NCBI GenBank assembly: GCA_000499405.2
Contig: HG738140.1
Coordinates: 8,831,560-8,895,559 of the forward strand
Origin: Onchocerca volvulus
Taxonomy: Eukaryota > Nematoda > Chromadorea > Rhabditida > Onchocercidae
Length of the DNA stretch: 64,000 bases
Direction: 5' to 3'
Each line of letters begins with the position of its first letter. Position 1 is the stretch's first letter. Position numbers and translations under genes: made by a program. Below, in pieces: positions 51,301 through 63,981 of the stretch. Below the pieces are notes generated by a model, which saw only the letters and a program-made list of their open reading frames with translations, did no database searches and was not told the origin of the DNA.

Positions 51301-51598
51301 GATTCTTTCATTTGAGGGAACTTCGCATGACTATATAAAATTGAAACAAAAATGCATTTGATGATATGATGTTTTGATAATTTGGTGAGTTTCTGATTAA
51401 TGATTTGTCAGAATGATGAAAGAAAAAACTAAATATAAAAATACTATTTATTCTATGTTAATTCACTTTAACCTGGAATGGTTCCAGTGGTGACGAATTA
51501 ACGATAAGTTGATTCTTTAAAGATTGCTGATGATTTTCTGATGCTTCCTTAGGAGGCTGAGCATCTTCAGAACTTTTCTTTTTTTCCTTATTTCGCAT
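48338..51598 (-). CDS. Two-PDZ-domain protein
   Basis: Seen: exons 51598-51473, 50700-50644, 50380-50252, 49942-49748 (end uncertain), 49371-49220, 48951-48873, 48771-48676, 48538-48338; 344 residues if so joined. The N-terminus is a charged, disordered stretch (MRNKEKKKSSEDAQ). PDZ1 (about residues 43-115) reads KKPLGLRIS as the ligand-groove strand, then GRVCVGDIIIAIDG and the helix INTIHELNSVLRK. PDZ2 (about 170-275) has LHLRPGDIIREVNEYPIASK and a following helix. The tail is basic, without a transmembrane segment. Role: scaffold or adaptor binding C-terminal peptides; partners are unknown. The 49220/48951 join gives a perfect PDZ sequence but uses a GC donor (GCATAT). The exon ending near 49748 also lacks an in-phase GT except upstream, and would use GC. 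The start is inferred: the same frame extends upstream to an acceptor at 51687 but is broken by one TGA (about 51,630). Confidence 0.82.
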
Positions 51599-54262
51599 CC
51601 GTCGTAGTTCGAGTTTATGATGGTAGCTTCAAACGAGTTCTCTTCCAGAATTAAATCTAACTGCACGCAGATTTATGCGATTGTTGGACTGAAAAACAGC
51701 AGTTCTATCATTATATATTATTCTTGCAGAAAAAAATGTATGCAAAATCTTGCAAGATATGCAAATGATTGATAAGCAGAACTGAACTTATCGAATTCAT
51801 CCAAATATTGCGTTTCTAGTATAATTCCAAAACAAATTTATGCGTTTAAAAACTAGCACTTTGGTTACTACAGGAACAAATCATGAAATTGAAAAAGTCT
51901 TTCAAAAGGATGGACAGAATATCCAGAAAAGTTATATATCTTTTTTCGCTTGAAAATTTTCTGACCAATTTGTTACAGGATGTTGTTTAATTGGTCCAGC
52001 AGAAGATGTGTTGCTATGAAGGATTGATAGTGGAATTTCAAAGTATAATGATCATAATTATCATTTAATTATCTTTTCTCATGATTTGATTTGATTATCA
52101 TTTTATCAAATAATTGAAAAAATTCTAGATGCACCACCAAAATCAATTATTTTATTAGCTTAAAATCAGTAAAATGACCCTTAATTCGTCTTCTTTCATC
52201 AATTTCTTATTTTTCACAACACTTGACTGCTGAATGCGATCCTTCCCAAACAATTTCCCATGTTTCTTTTTGTTACGTTCTGAACAAATATTATTGTTTC
52301 TCTATACTCTAACCTTTGATTCAGTGTTTTGTCTCAATTTTTTTCGATTGCTGAATTGTCAAAATTCTTTATTATACGCAAAAATCCATCTTGCTATTGT
52401 CATTACTATTTATTGTTGAGATAAAATGAAATGGAAGTGTTTCGAATAAGAAGGCATCTCAAAAGTAACATAAATAATGATTTCTTTCATTGAAATTGAG
52501 AATATTACCTTTCATTCGATATTCATTTACATATAAGCTTTCAAAAAGTTGGTAGCATATCCTGCAGGTATATCAATTGCTAATTCAATCTTCTCTATAT
52601 TCTTATTAAAGATTGTAAATTAATTAGAAAATATCACAACAAATATCCATTAAGTTTCTCCTTTGGAAGAAATAATAAAAAACTATTAATAGTATTAATA
52701 CTTTTTTTTTTTAAAGCAACAAAAAAATTTAATTTTGCAACTCACTTTCACATTCAAAAAGATTATTAGGTTTCCTTAACCAAAAAAAACAAAAAACAAA
52801 AATAAAAAAATAAGAAAAATGAAAATAGAATAAAATGAAAACCTTGACGATGATTTAAATTAAATACAAAATAGATTCCTCTTTTTTTTTTTTTTTTTTC
52901 AATTTTTTTAGTTTTTGGACTTGGATAGATATCGGGAACGACTGGTCCTTTACTATTTCAATTATTTAATCGAATATTTTTAAATGAAGTTTTCACCATG
53001 CCTCCAATATACTTTAATCTGTGACACTTTGCTAAGTAAATTTGTGATTAGAATTTCATAGTTCAAATGTCGAAAGAGCAGTGAAGAAGGAAGTTGAAAA
53101 GATCCAGTCGTTTTATGTCTATTTCAGCCAACATTAGTTGACATATCAATGAGAGGTGTAGTAAAGAGAACTTATCTTGGAAGTATTCCGGTGATTAGAT
53201 TCTGGTGATTATTCCGGTGATAATGATTAGAAAGAGAGTTGTCGATGTCGTCATTTCAATCTCGACATTTCTCAGTCTCACAATAGAAATCGTCATCTGG
53301 TGACAGTATCAATATCAATAGCATTAGATACGCCAACACGCATCCATGTACCTCCCTACTACTCTCAAAATATTTGCTCAATACAAACAGATTGCTCGGA
53401 GTGTTGTGTGTACATTTGCTCTCCTCCAATACCCTATCTCCTTGGTGTATTTCTCATTTCCATTTTTATTCATTACTTGGTAACGTTTAGATTTCAAATA
53501 TTTGGAGTGAGCTTACCTTTGAACTGTCTCATCTAATCAATTTTGCATTTCTCCTTTTGGATTTTTGGAGGTAAGATCCAAAGTAGTCAGTGAACTTTCA
53601 AAACGAGCAAAAAAGTTTGTAAGTTGTGATATGATATTTGTTTAACCAAATCCCAAAGCAGATGCATTTAAGACCAAAACTAGTTTTGATACAAAAATAT
53701 CAATCAACTATCAAAGTATTTATTTTCATTTTAGAAAAGTCATTGATGTTAATTAAATTTAATTAAGTAGGCGCTTGATTGTGCTAACAAATAGCTTCAG
53801 CTTTTCATTCCATTGAAGTTCTTGATGATAACATAACAAATAATAGAATTAGCTATCATCAAAATAATACTCCAAAAAAGTCCAGTGAATAATTATCATA
53901 TATGATTTAACTGCTTGAGATACCTATCTTGAGATAAGATACCTGCTTGAGATATTGCAGTGAAGATTCGTTGCTAATTAAATTAAAATAGCCAATTAGC
54001 AAGGATTTAGAAAAGAAGATATTATCTGCATCTGAGATACATATATTCAATATGAACATTACTTTCACTGACTGACTTGATTGGCTTTCACTTTCAGCGA
54101 TAAATGTTAAATGGATTGGCTGGATATACAAAAAAACTTCCTTCCCACAGTACCATATCAGAATACATTGACCTACTATAACCTATATTATCAAGCGGTA
54201 GGGAGAAACAATATTGTTATGATATCTTCCAAAGGACTGTAGCAATAAGATATCTTTTCAGG
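51599..54262. other. Divergent upstream region of the PDZ and E2 genes
   Basis: About 2.6 kb separates the two head-to-head genes. The stretch 51,599-51,687 is probably 5' UTR of the PDZ gene, because a good acceptor (TTTTTCAG) precedes it. An open frame at 53,300-53,536 plus is Cys-rich then hydrophobic (SECCVYICSPPIPYLLGVF), but it has no convincing splice or family support. Otherwise the region is AT-rich with poly-T runs; no promoter motif is claimed. Confidence 0.5.
54254..54262 (+). promoter_or_regulatory. Probable trans-splice (spliced-leader) acceptor
   Basis: ATCTTTTCAG lies one base before the E2 start codon, and no upstream exon is needed to complete the transit peptide. In nematodes this placement usually marks addition of a spliced leader to the mRNA. 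A cis-spliced 5' UTR exon is the alternative. Confidence 0.55.
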
Positions 54263-57200
54263 ATGGCATCACTGATAAGTCGATCAGGATTATATTTATT
54301 AAATCGTAGGATGCTAAGCAATTCAATTGGTACGTTTAAATCTTTTCCTGATTTATTGCTAGAAAATCATAGTTTTTCTTTCGAATATGAAACAATCTTT
54401 CTGCGAGAGAATTTCGAAATTTTTCAAGCAAAAAAAAAATCAGAGATTTATTATATTTTTTCTTAAATTTGAAGTTCTTACAAATATTTGGGAAAAACTG
54501 CATGTTATCAAATGAATCTATTATTCCGCGAATACAAGCAGCAAATTAGTCTATTAGTTTGCCAGAAGAATACAAATGAGCAGGGAAAAGGAAAAAAAAA
54601 TTTTTTTAGGCTTGAATTAATAAAAAGTTCTGGGGAAGCCTTAACTCCTCCTAGGTTACAATCCCGGAATTCTTATGTTTGCAATGCCTACCTATTTTCT
54701 GGAATCTATGCAAAAATATGCATGCAGTTAATAACAAGCTTTGAAGTAGATGATGAGATAGATGGAATAAATGACAGTTTCTCTTGGGATAGGACCGCGT
54801 CTTGCTACCAATGACAGTTTCTCCCGGGAAAGGACCGCGTCTTGCTACCAATGACAGTTCCTTCCGCTGATAGGACCGCGTCTCGCCACCAACTTCTAGA
54901 GTAGATCATTCTTCATTTTCACCTGTACCATAAATATCTGCTTTCATTATTTTATTCGCAATTCGAGAGTTTCGCGACTGCAAAAGAAGAGTGGGAAAAA
55001 AGGAGAAAGAAAAGACAAAAAGGATGAAGGAAGGAGCAAGGAAAAAATTGAGTAGGAGAAGGGATGAAAAGATTCTTATATATTGTTTGCACAAATAATC
55101 AAATATTTTGTTGTATCTGTAATTGCATATCACCTAGGAATATTTACGCTTATGATGTCACTTGAGACTGTTTACATTTGAAATGTCACCCAGAGAAACA
55201 CCTTCTTTCATTTCATCAAGCATCTTGAATTGCACAATTCTCGAATTGAAATTGCCAAAAGTCTTAAAGATTTATTTTTTGTAGAAATTCAAAATTTTGA
55301 ACTGAAATATTCAGAAATGCTTATCGCATTACTCTTATTATTTGAATTCTAAGCTGAAAAGTATGTTTAAAAATTGCCGAAAAAAAAAAAGAAAAAGTCG
55401 TCGAAAGTGGCCTAAGAGTCACTCTTCCTCATATTATCAATATTTTTGTCAAATTTTTTTTTGCTACTTAGGTTATTTCTATACGAGAATTATTGATTAT
55501 TATAGTAATGTTAATGTTGCATTAATTAGAGTAATAAATCAAGCGGAATTCATTGATGAATAGAGCTATGTGCCAGTTCGGCAAGACTCATATTGCAATA
55601 TTCGCTAAAAACGAGAAATCTATTCGGTGAGACCGAACATCTCAAGATAGCATATTAATTAACCAATCAAGGTAGCAGACGATTTTTGATACACTGATCA
55701 CTGAATTTCACATTCTTTTTATTTCAGCTCGGTTCCTTCCACTTGTGCAGTTCAAATTGTCAGATATTGGTGAAGGCATCGCTGAAGTACAAGTAAGCTC
55801 TCAATTTAGTTGATTAATATGACTTATGCTGATATAACATATATTATAATTGTGGAATTGCCCATTTCCTGATGTCATCATGGCAATTCACAAGTCAATT
55901 AGTGCCTGAACTTTGGTATAAAATTTGTTGCGCAATTCTTGGCTACATAAGCAATATTTATTCCCGAAATTATCTTGATTTTCGACGAATGTTTCTTAGA
56001 TTAAAGAATGGCATGTGAAAGAAGGTGATCATGTGGCACAGTTTGATGACATCTGCGAAGTGCAAAGTGATAAGGCATCAGTGACTATCACCAGTCGTTA
56101 TGATGGTATTATCAAAAAGCTGTGGGTCTGATCATATCTTAATTTTCTTTACTGTGAACGAAAACTTCTTCTGTAACAGTCTTTCTGAAGTTATTTCCAT
56201 TAATATTCGGTCTAAATTGCTGTCCTTTGGTATTGAAAAAGTTAATGGCTGAATTCCTTTATGGAAAATTTTTAAATTTAAAATAATTCATTTTAGATAC
56301 TATGATGTTGAAGATATGGCGAAGGTCGGTACAACTCTTGTGGATATCGAAGTTGCAGACAGCAACACCGGTATTTATTTTTTTCCTTCACAATCAATTC
56401 CATAATTCATGCTGGTTCACTGAATTGTGTTTAGCGGAGCTGGGAGGGATGAGATATCATTTTTGTATTTTTCCTGCACCAGTCCAAAGTCAAATTGGTA
56501 TATAAAATTTTATATAACAAAAGCTATATAAAATTTTGTGTATTTCCGGAATTGCACAATATGTCAGCTGTGTCGAATATTAATTTGCTCAAAGTTTAGT
56601 GAGGTAACATACGCAACGTCTCTCAGTTTGATGATAACTTTTTCTGTGCATAAAAGGTCATTGCAGTCTGTGACATCAATATCTAATTAATTGTGTATTG
56701 ATCTGAAAATAGTGAAATATATAGCTACTCTGTACTGTTTGTTAAAGAATGCAATTTTTATCATACAACTTCTTTATGTTAAGGAACGCAAGAGGAAAAT
56801 ATTAATGGAAAAGTGGACAGAGAAACAACCACTTCTGAGAATGCTCAGGAAGCTAGAAAAGTTCTGGCTACTCCGGCAGTTCGACAACTTGCTAAGGAAA
56901 AGGGGGTATTTTTTTCGTTTTCATTATTTTTTTTTTTTTTCATTTGGTAACCGGTATTTTGTCATTATGCTTGGATTTATTGAAGAATTTTCATTGTTTT
57001 GAAAATGTTCCATAGAAGAAGACATAAAAAGAAGAGTATTGGAGTTGTTAAAACAAAACGCAAATTTTAAATGATACCGTGGGAATTATCACATTGTAAA
57101 AGAGTAAATATTATAAAAAGGAAAAGGGTAAACAATATTTGGTAATACAATTATATAAAAAACAATTTTTTTACGTATTTAATTGGACTCAATGAACTTT

Positions 57201-60200
57201 TATTGTCTTCCTCGTTTCGAATCCAGATTTTTGGATTTACGAAGCAGCGCTATTTTTATGCTTACATTTTGTTTTGCTGGAAAAAAATGATGTAAAAATC
57301 GCTGGTAATAATGGCTTATTTTGTTGTAGTTCCTCCTGAATGGTTTTTTAAGGTGAATCTGAATGAAATCGTTGGAACAGGTCTCAATGGAAATATTCTA
57401 AAAGATGATGTCATTCGGTATGTCGAATTTCGAACTGGTAAGGACTTATATTCTTTTTGATTTTTATGAATGCCATTCTCGCTTCCCAGAATATTACCAT
57501 ATTTTAAAGCACGATAACATATGAAACGCTTCAAGCTTATTGTTATCAGCAGATTACGAAAAAATTAAAGGGACATTCTGTTTACTACTCAAAATGGAAT
57601 ATGCTGAAACAGCTACAGTGCATTACATTGAGTTATAAATGTCAAATCTGCTTGTTTATAATCTCTATGTTTTGGAATATTTCTAATTTTCCTCGCACTT
57701 TTTGACGCAAATCCAAATTATAAACAAAGGAATACTCTTTTATTAGCAAATTTCTGTATGTTCATTCTAGATTCATCAACAACTGCAGATGCAGAAGTAT
57801 CACGTGTAGATAGAACATTTCACGCCACAAAAGCAATGCCATCACTGTCACAGAGTTTTTCACCAGAAAAGGTTTTATATGCTTATAATATATGTATTTC
57901 AATGTAAAATTATAATGGTAAATGAATTATTTAGCTATTTAATCAAACTGTTAATCAAACTCTTTTTTTTTTCTTGTCATTTACAATAATAATTAAATGT
58001 TAATCAGACTTATTTTCCTATCATCTTATAAAAACAGTTACATTGCTACTTGCCTTGTAATCATAAATTGATAAGGAAATAATAGATCATTTCCCACAGT
58101 TATGAAATCCGCTACATTTTTAGTTTGAGGTACTGAAAGAAGATAAGGTAATCCCTATACGTAGCTACACTCGTGCTATGGTCAAATCGATGAGTGAATC
58201 TTTGAAAATACCTCATCTTGGTTTTTGCGATGAGGTAATATTCATTTAATATCATTATAGCACATTTTTATTCTCGGTTTTGTTTCATGTAGTTAATTTT
58301 TAAAAAAATTAGGTATTTCTAAAATATATGAAACATTGGATTTTTTTGCATCATTAAAAATTATTTTATTCTACGTAATTAATAATAACAAAATCAGATT
58401 AAAAAATTTTATGAATTTTTGAATAAATTTTTAGCAGAAAATGTCTTCCTCTTCGCAAATATTTGCCTTTCTCATGTTTTCTAGAATATAATGAATTAGA
58501 GAGAGAAAAAAAAAGAAAGGCAAAAATTTTTTAAATACGGACTGGAAATTAGGAAAGATGACTGCTCAAGGAAGAGTTTTTTTTATGTCGACAAAAAAAA
58601 AGCATGTCTAGTCGATAAGCAAAAGGATTTCTGGTTGAAGTTCTATTTTCAGATGAACGTTGATCAACTAATCACAATGCGGGAAGAGCTGAAAAAATTT
58701 GAAACAGCATACAATGCTCGAATGAGTTTTATGCCAATTATTATCAAAGCTGTCTCACTTGCTTTGAGCAAATTTCCAAAATTGAATGCTACAATAGACA
58801 AAAATATAGAGAATATCATTTGCAAAGTAGGTTGATTTGTGTCATTCCAAAGTTTAATCGATTTTATGTTCTAAGCAAATTATTTGCTTTCGTAGTAACT
58901 AGTTCTAAGTGATAAATTATTTATTTCTTTGATGGTGATCATTCTGTTGATTTGAATATTTTCATCAGAACTGAAACAGAAAAAAGTTGCCGTTTACATG
59001 TAGCATAAGCTACGGATTTTAAAACTTGGATCTTGATGCAGCATCTGGTATAAGTGCAGTATTTTAACTTCAATTTTGATGAAGTTAAACGGAGAGAGAC
59101 AAAAAGTTAATTTTTTACATAATCGCATAGAAATATTAAATCACTTTAAATGGAAATCTCTTAAATGTTAATTGAGTCATTTCGTTTTTATATGGAAGAG
59201 TTATTAGAGTTTTTTTTTTTTTTTCTAATCTGAGATTTATTTATCAAACAGGGACAAACTGAGAAAAAAATCTTACTTAATGTAGTAATTTTTCCCGACT
59301 TCAGATATTAGATATTTCAGATTAATTTTAAACATTGCAATGAAACATATTGTCTTACATATTACTGATTGCTCTACTGTCTTTTAGGCATCGCATAACA
59401 TATCATTAGCTATGGATACTCCAGAAGGTCTTGTAGTACCAAATATCAAACACTGTGAGCAACGCACGGTATGGGAGATCGCTGTAGAGCTGAATCGTCT
59501 TCAGGAAGCTAGCAATAAAATGAAAATAAGTCCAGAAGATTTGAGAGATGGAACGTTTACATTGTCAAATATAGGCACGGTAAGCATATTTTTATAAGAG
59601 GATATTTGCAAGGAATTTCGAAAAATTCAAGTGACCCATATCGTTCACTCAGGAATCTTTAAAAAATTTATTTGGCACATTGACGTATATAGTCTGATCG
59701 TTCGAGAATATTCCTGATCGTAAATTATTTAGAATTCCAAGATTTCAAGACAGATATTTCTCGATGTGTGATTGTCTGGAAGGTTTCTGTGATCGCTGCA
59801 ATATAGTTTCTTTTATATCACTGCTTGTTAATTTTATATGGAAAGAATTACTGTTAAATAGCAAGTATGAAATAAAAATATAGAAAGAATTACTGTTAAA
59901 TTTGATTAAGTTCTGCTTTTGTTACCAAAAAGTATGAAAAAGATGAAATTGTGTCTTTCGTTAAAATTAAATTTGAATTCGTGATCTTAACATTAGATGC
60001 TCATTCAAATACTGTAATTTATTTGGTCATAAGCCATTTCTGCTACTAATTTAATTTATTTAATTGAATGCGTGTAAGCAAAAGAAGAAACTTGAGAATA
60101 TCACCATTTACAAAAAGAACTCTGCAATCATATCACTTATGTAATATTGGAAGGACTGTCACATTAGTTTTGACGTGAAAATTATGACGAAAAATTATCA

Positions 60201-60767
60201 TGAAAAATTGTTGCCAAATTTTTACAGATTGGTGGCACTTATCTTGCACCAGTGATTATGTCACCTCAGGTTGCTATTGGAGCAATTGGACAAATTTCTA
60301 AACTGCCTCGATTTGATAAACATGGAAATGTGAGTTGCTTCAGAAGCATTAATTTTTGGGATTCGTCGCTGTTGACAGTTTCATCATCTTTCTCGATATG
60401 TATCTCGTTATGGAATCTGTATACTTGAGATTGATAGCGTGCTTTTGAAATGACCGTGAGTTCCCAGCAGTATCTTGTTGATTGCATTGACTAATCTCGT
60501 AGGAAAATGCGCAAGAAAAATGGTCTTGAAATTGAAACTGGATGCTAACATTTTTTCTTGCTGGACATCCACGGTAAGTGATTCACGAAAAGCTGGTGAA
60601 AATTGATGATCGATTCCATATATTGACAGGTTTGTCCCACCAATGTGGTGAATTTTTCATGGGCTGCAGACCATCGTGTTATCGACGGTGCTACGATAGC
60701 TCATTTTAGTAACCAGGTAAAACAGTATCTTGAGAATCCATCCAACATGGTTGCGAATTTGCGATAA
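54263..60767 (+). CDS. DBT: Branched-chain 2-oxo acid dehydrogenase E2 (dihydrolipoyl transacylase), mitochondrial
   Basis: Seen: 12 exons, every phase consistent, 450 residues: 54263-54329, 55728-55792, 56000-56121, 56297-56370, 56784-56905, 57353-57437, 57771-57871, 58124-58234, 58653-58826, 59388-59579, 60228-60329, 60630-60767. The Arg/Ser-rich start without acidic residues is a mitochondrial transit peptide. The lipoyl domain (about 28-105) has [11 protein letters not shown] with the lipoylated lysine K69. The E1/E3-binding domain (about 136-172) reads [13 protein letters not shown] then [13 protein letters not shown]. The acyltransferase domain follows from about residue 200 and ends in [11 protein letters not shown], with catalytic H420 and D424. 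Function: transfers isobutyryl, isovaleryl or 2-methylbutyryl groups from lipoamide to CoA and forms the core of the BCKDH complex in the mitochondrial matrix. The overall sequence and the single lipoyl domain favour DBT over pyruvate or 2-oxoglutarate E2. Length matches the family. No lesions were found. Confidence 0.97.
54771..54892. repeat. 40-bp minisatellite, three copies, in E2 intron 1
   Basis: Three tandem units begin at 54771, 54811 and 54851. Each starts ATGACAGTT and contains AGGACCGCGTCT and GCCACCA/GCTACCA near the end. They are GC-richer than the surrounding intron and diverge from each other at several positions. They lie between E2 exons 1 and 2 and account for the Arg/Ser/Cys-rich ends of open frames on both strands. 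Confidence 0.85.
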
Positions 60768-63630
60768 ACACTAACGTATGTTGTTTTTAACTTATTCAAA
60801 TTTTTACTTATGGTCATAGTTTTTACTTACGGACTTCTCAATGTTAATGCACTTTTCGTTATGTATTTTTGAAGAAAATATACCATATTTTTAGAAATTT
60901 TTGACTGTGCTAATCAAAAGGTGAATGGCAAAAACGTTCAGTCGTAAAAATCAGGATACTCTCAATCCTCACTGGTCACGAGCCTCTTCTTTTCATTCTA
61001 GTTTACAGATTTGTCTTATTAAAACGTGTTACTTATTCAATCCGAATCTGCTTGATTATTTTAATTTGTCAATATTAAACCGTAGACTTATTGTCGTAGA
61101 TTTATTTCTGCCACATCAGTTCATATTGGCATGTCTTATACAACCATTTTAATATTGTAACATATTTATATGCTTTGAAATGAATAAAAAAATGGCAAAA
61201 TTGTGTTGCTTACCATTAAACTTCCACACCTATAAAAATAGTAAGGATCGTTCGTGGAATGATTTATTGTTGGTGACTACGTGACATCTTCGGAAATGTT
61301 AATTCCCGATATGGCAGTCAAACTTGTGATTGCGATAAGCGACCGTGGAAGTTTGTTAATTTCTCTGAGTTTAATAGTACTTCTGTGTAACCATCTGTCG
61401 AATAAGACGAAAGCAGTACTGACGGTGAGTACATTGTACCTGGTGAGGCCTTTTACTTCCCACTCAATCATAGCGTGTATTTCCTCTTCGTGATTTCTTT
61501 ATACTTCGGCTTGTATCTCTATATTGCACGATTAAAATTTCAATCTGATTTCCATTGTCCCGATGTGTCTAGCTCTCAACTTACACTTTAATTAGCATGA
61601 CCCTTGACCCATCTATAGACTCGCTCGCTAATGGTTTTCTAGCTGTTAGAGGATGCAGTTTGTGTAGCACTAAATCGATAGTCTATGATGATTGTAGTAA
61701 ATTTTACGATAAGTCCATGTATTGTGTGATTTCGGCTATTCTTCTGACCATTTGTATATTTCCGCGTAGTGATCAATTCCTGACCGCTAAGCATACGTCA
61801 ATTTGAGTGGTACTGTATGAGCATGAACATGTTGAGTTAATTGCCTGGCAAATAAGATTAGTTGAATTATCAATAAAGCTTATCGAATAATTAAAGTTGA
61901 AATAGTGGCTTTCGAAGCTAAAACTTTCTAAAGTTGGAATGGAAGTGCGCAATTGGCTTCATGCAATAATTCCTTCTCGAAGTCAAAAATATTTCCCGAA
62001 AGGTCTACGAGCGAGTGGAGGAAGTTTACACGAGAGGAGAGATGTGTTTTGGGATGTGAAAATATTGCCAACTATTGCTTTGGTAAATCGGACATGTCTC
62101 TTTTAGCAAAGATTATAGCGAGGTTAAGGGAACACAATCGTTGGATGGAATTCCAGTTCAAAATACCTGAGATGGATCTAATTAATCTAACTTAATTAAA
62201 TTGTTGAAATAAGCATCTTTTTCACGTCTACCTGATTTCTTATTTTTACTGTTGGGTACTCATTACTTCAGAAGTATTTCTATCACTTCTATCATGTTGC
62301 TATCATTATCGGTCCTCAGTGACTGATAATATGTATCAACCGTTTCCAACAACTGAAAATGCATCAGCCATGTTGCGTTAAATGTTGGCGTTCTATCAGA
62401 AATTCAAGTTAATTTTATCACTTGTATTTGTGTGATATCGTCACATATTATAATTAATTATTATGTAATTAATTCAGTTTGAGATATTACATAAACATAA
62501 AACTTATTACTAATTAAACGCTCGAAACTTTTCTTCAAAAATTAAGTTTGTAATTACTTGTGTTACGTAATATTCAAAATTCTTAATTATATGATTTCAG
62601 GATGCTTTATTTTTTATTAAATAAATGGAGAAAACTTCTGGGCGTATTGCATCTTACAATCATTCCCATGAAATATATTTCATTACCTGTAACCTTTTCT
62701 AGCATTAAAACGCTAGCGATTTAGAAGAAATCAAAATCATTGATTAATTTATAAGAATTGATTATATGCCGTCAGATTATATGTACTGATGAATTTGATT
62801 GATCTTGAATTTTTTTAATCAAACAGAAGATCAGCACACTAAATGACATTTGATCGGTAGTATGTTGCTGTCACTTGGAATCTGGCGATGGTAGTTTTGC
62901 AAAATTACTTAATTTGGATGCGGCAAACGAGGACAGTCGCAAGATATTCGTATTTTAGTCCTTCAAACGGGCAGTGTTTCATCTTTCTTACCGAATAAGA
63001 TCTTTTGTGCAACGAATGTGGAAATCACAGAAGAGACTACGGATTCAGACCAAGCCTTAAGCTGTTATGATATGTTTTCTTTCTGTTTCTCTTCGTATTC
63101 AGAAGATCTTGCCAATTTTTCTTCTGTACATCTTGATTCCAGTTTCATTTTGTGCGCAGAATAGGTAACTGACCATGGATGCAACCATGGTATGGCATAA
63201 AGTGAAAGAAGATGTAATCTGGTTATGCTCATTACCGGCAGTTTGTTTTTAAGGATGCTGCATTTTAATTGTCAGTTATTATTTATTTGCCAGGCAAAAG
63301 ATAAATGCATGTCAATCAAACAATTAGTTTCTGGATGGATTTCATAGCACTGCGCTTTCAGTGCTATATCAATGTTAAGCGAGCACACTTCCTAGTCATA
63401 TCTTTGAAATGCTCATTTCCGGCTTCCGCCATTACCTTCGTCACATATTTTGCCACTTGAGAATGAAGTTCTTATTAATTAGGAAAGGTAGCAGATTGGT
63501 AGTATGTTCGGCAGTAATATGCGTTTTAAATCGTTTTAGCTACAACGTTTGTTGGAATTTGTATGTGATTGCGTGTTCCTCGTTTTTAGCTTATTCTATC
63601 GCTCAAACTTTTTTTTTAAAGATATTCGCG
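60768..63630. other. Intergenic region with unassigned open frames
   Basis: After the E2 stop, a candidate AATAAA lies at 61,183-61,188, giving a 3' UTR of about 420 bases. From about 61,230 to 62,200 base composition is less AT-rich and open frames of 64-80 codons occur on both strands (61281-61493 and 61597-61806 plus, 61953-62195 plus, 61277-61471 minus). None has a recognisable domain and they do not join in one frame. A decayed mobile element is possible. From 62.2 to 63.6 kb nothing is recognised. Confidence 0.5.
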
Positions 63631-63981
63631 ATGAGTACTACAGCGATATTTGCTACGACAACAAAAGAAATTAAGCCGGAAGAACCACCTGTATACACTG
63701 ATCTCAGCCAACAATTTGTATCGTTTCAGGAATCTGACGAATCTGCTACACCACCTGTAACTGTTGAAGAAAATGAACCTGATAAGCAATCACGGAACTC
63801 CAATGGTAATAGCAATCAATTTATATGAAATTGTTTTCCGAATTTTTTGCTTTTCTCAGCACTTTTCCAATAGAGATTTTGTTCCATGAATGCGTTTATT
63901 GGTTTTTTTTTTCCCGTGCAGGGGGGAAATTTACATCGAAAAATCACTTCAATTGTCCAGAAGAGAACCAATACTGGAACA
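63631..63981 (+). CDS. First exons of an unrecognised gene (continues beyond window)
   Basis: I do not recognise this protein. Seen: an ATG at 63631 opens an exon to 63805 that ends in a good donor (G then GTAATA). A second exon, 63922-63981, begins after TTCCCGTGCAG and ends before GTAAGT. The phases agree (1 then 1). The encoded start is Pro/Glu/Thr-rich and disordered (EIKPEEPPVYTDLSQQFVSF), followed by FNCPEENQYWN. No signal peptide is seen from this ATG. The frame is open upstream to 63409 with a hydrophobic stretch, so an earlier start is possible, but the poly-T/AAAG just before the ATG resembles a splice acceptor. Confidence 0.55.

Noticed and set aside
51270..51330. Possible extra exon of the PDZ gene (SCEVPSNERILNMIEEFG)
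   Set aside because: It has an acceptor, but no donor in the phase needed by the next exon. Exons 51473 and 50700 join cleanly without it.
53300..53536. 78-codon plus frame with Cys cluster and hydrophobic segment
   Set aside because: No family match, no clear splice context, and a composition compatible with chance.
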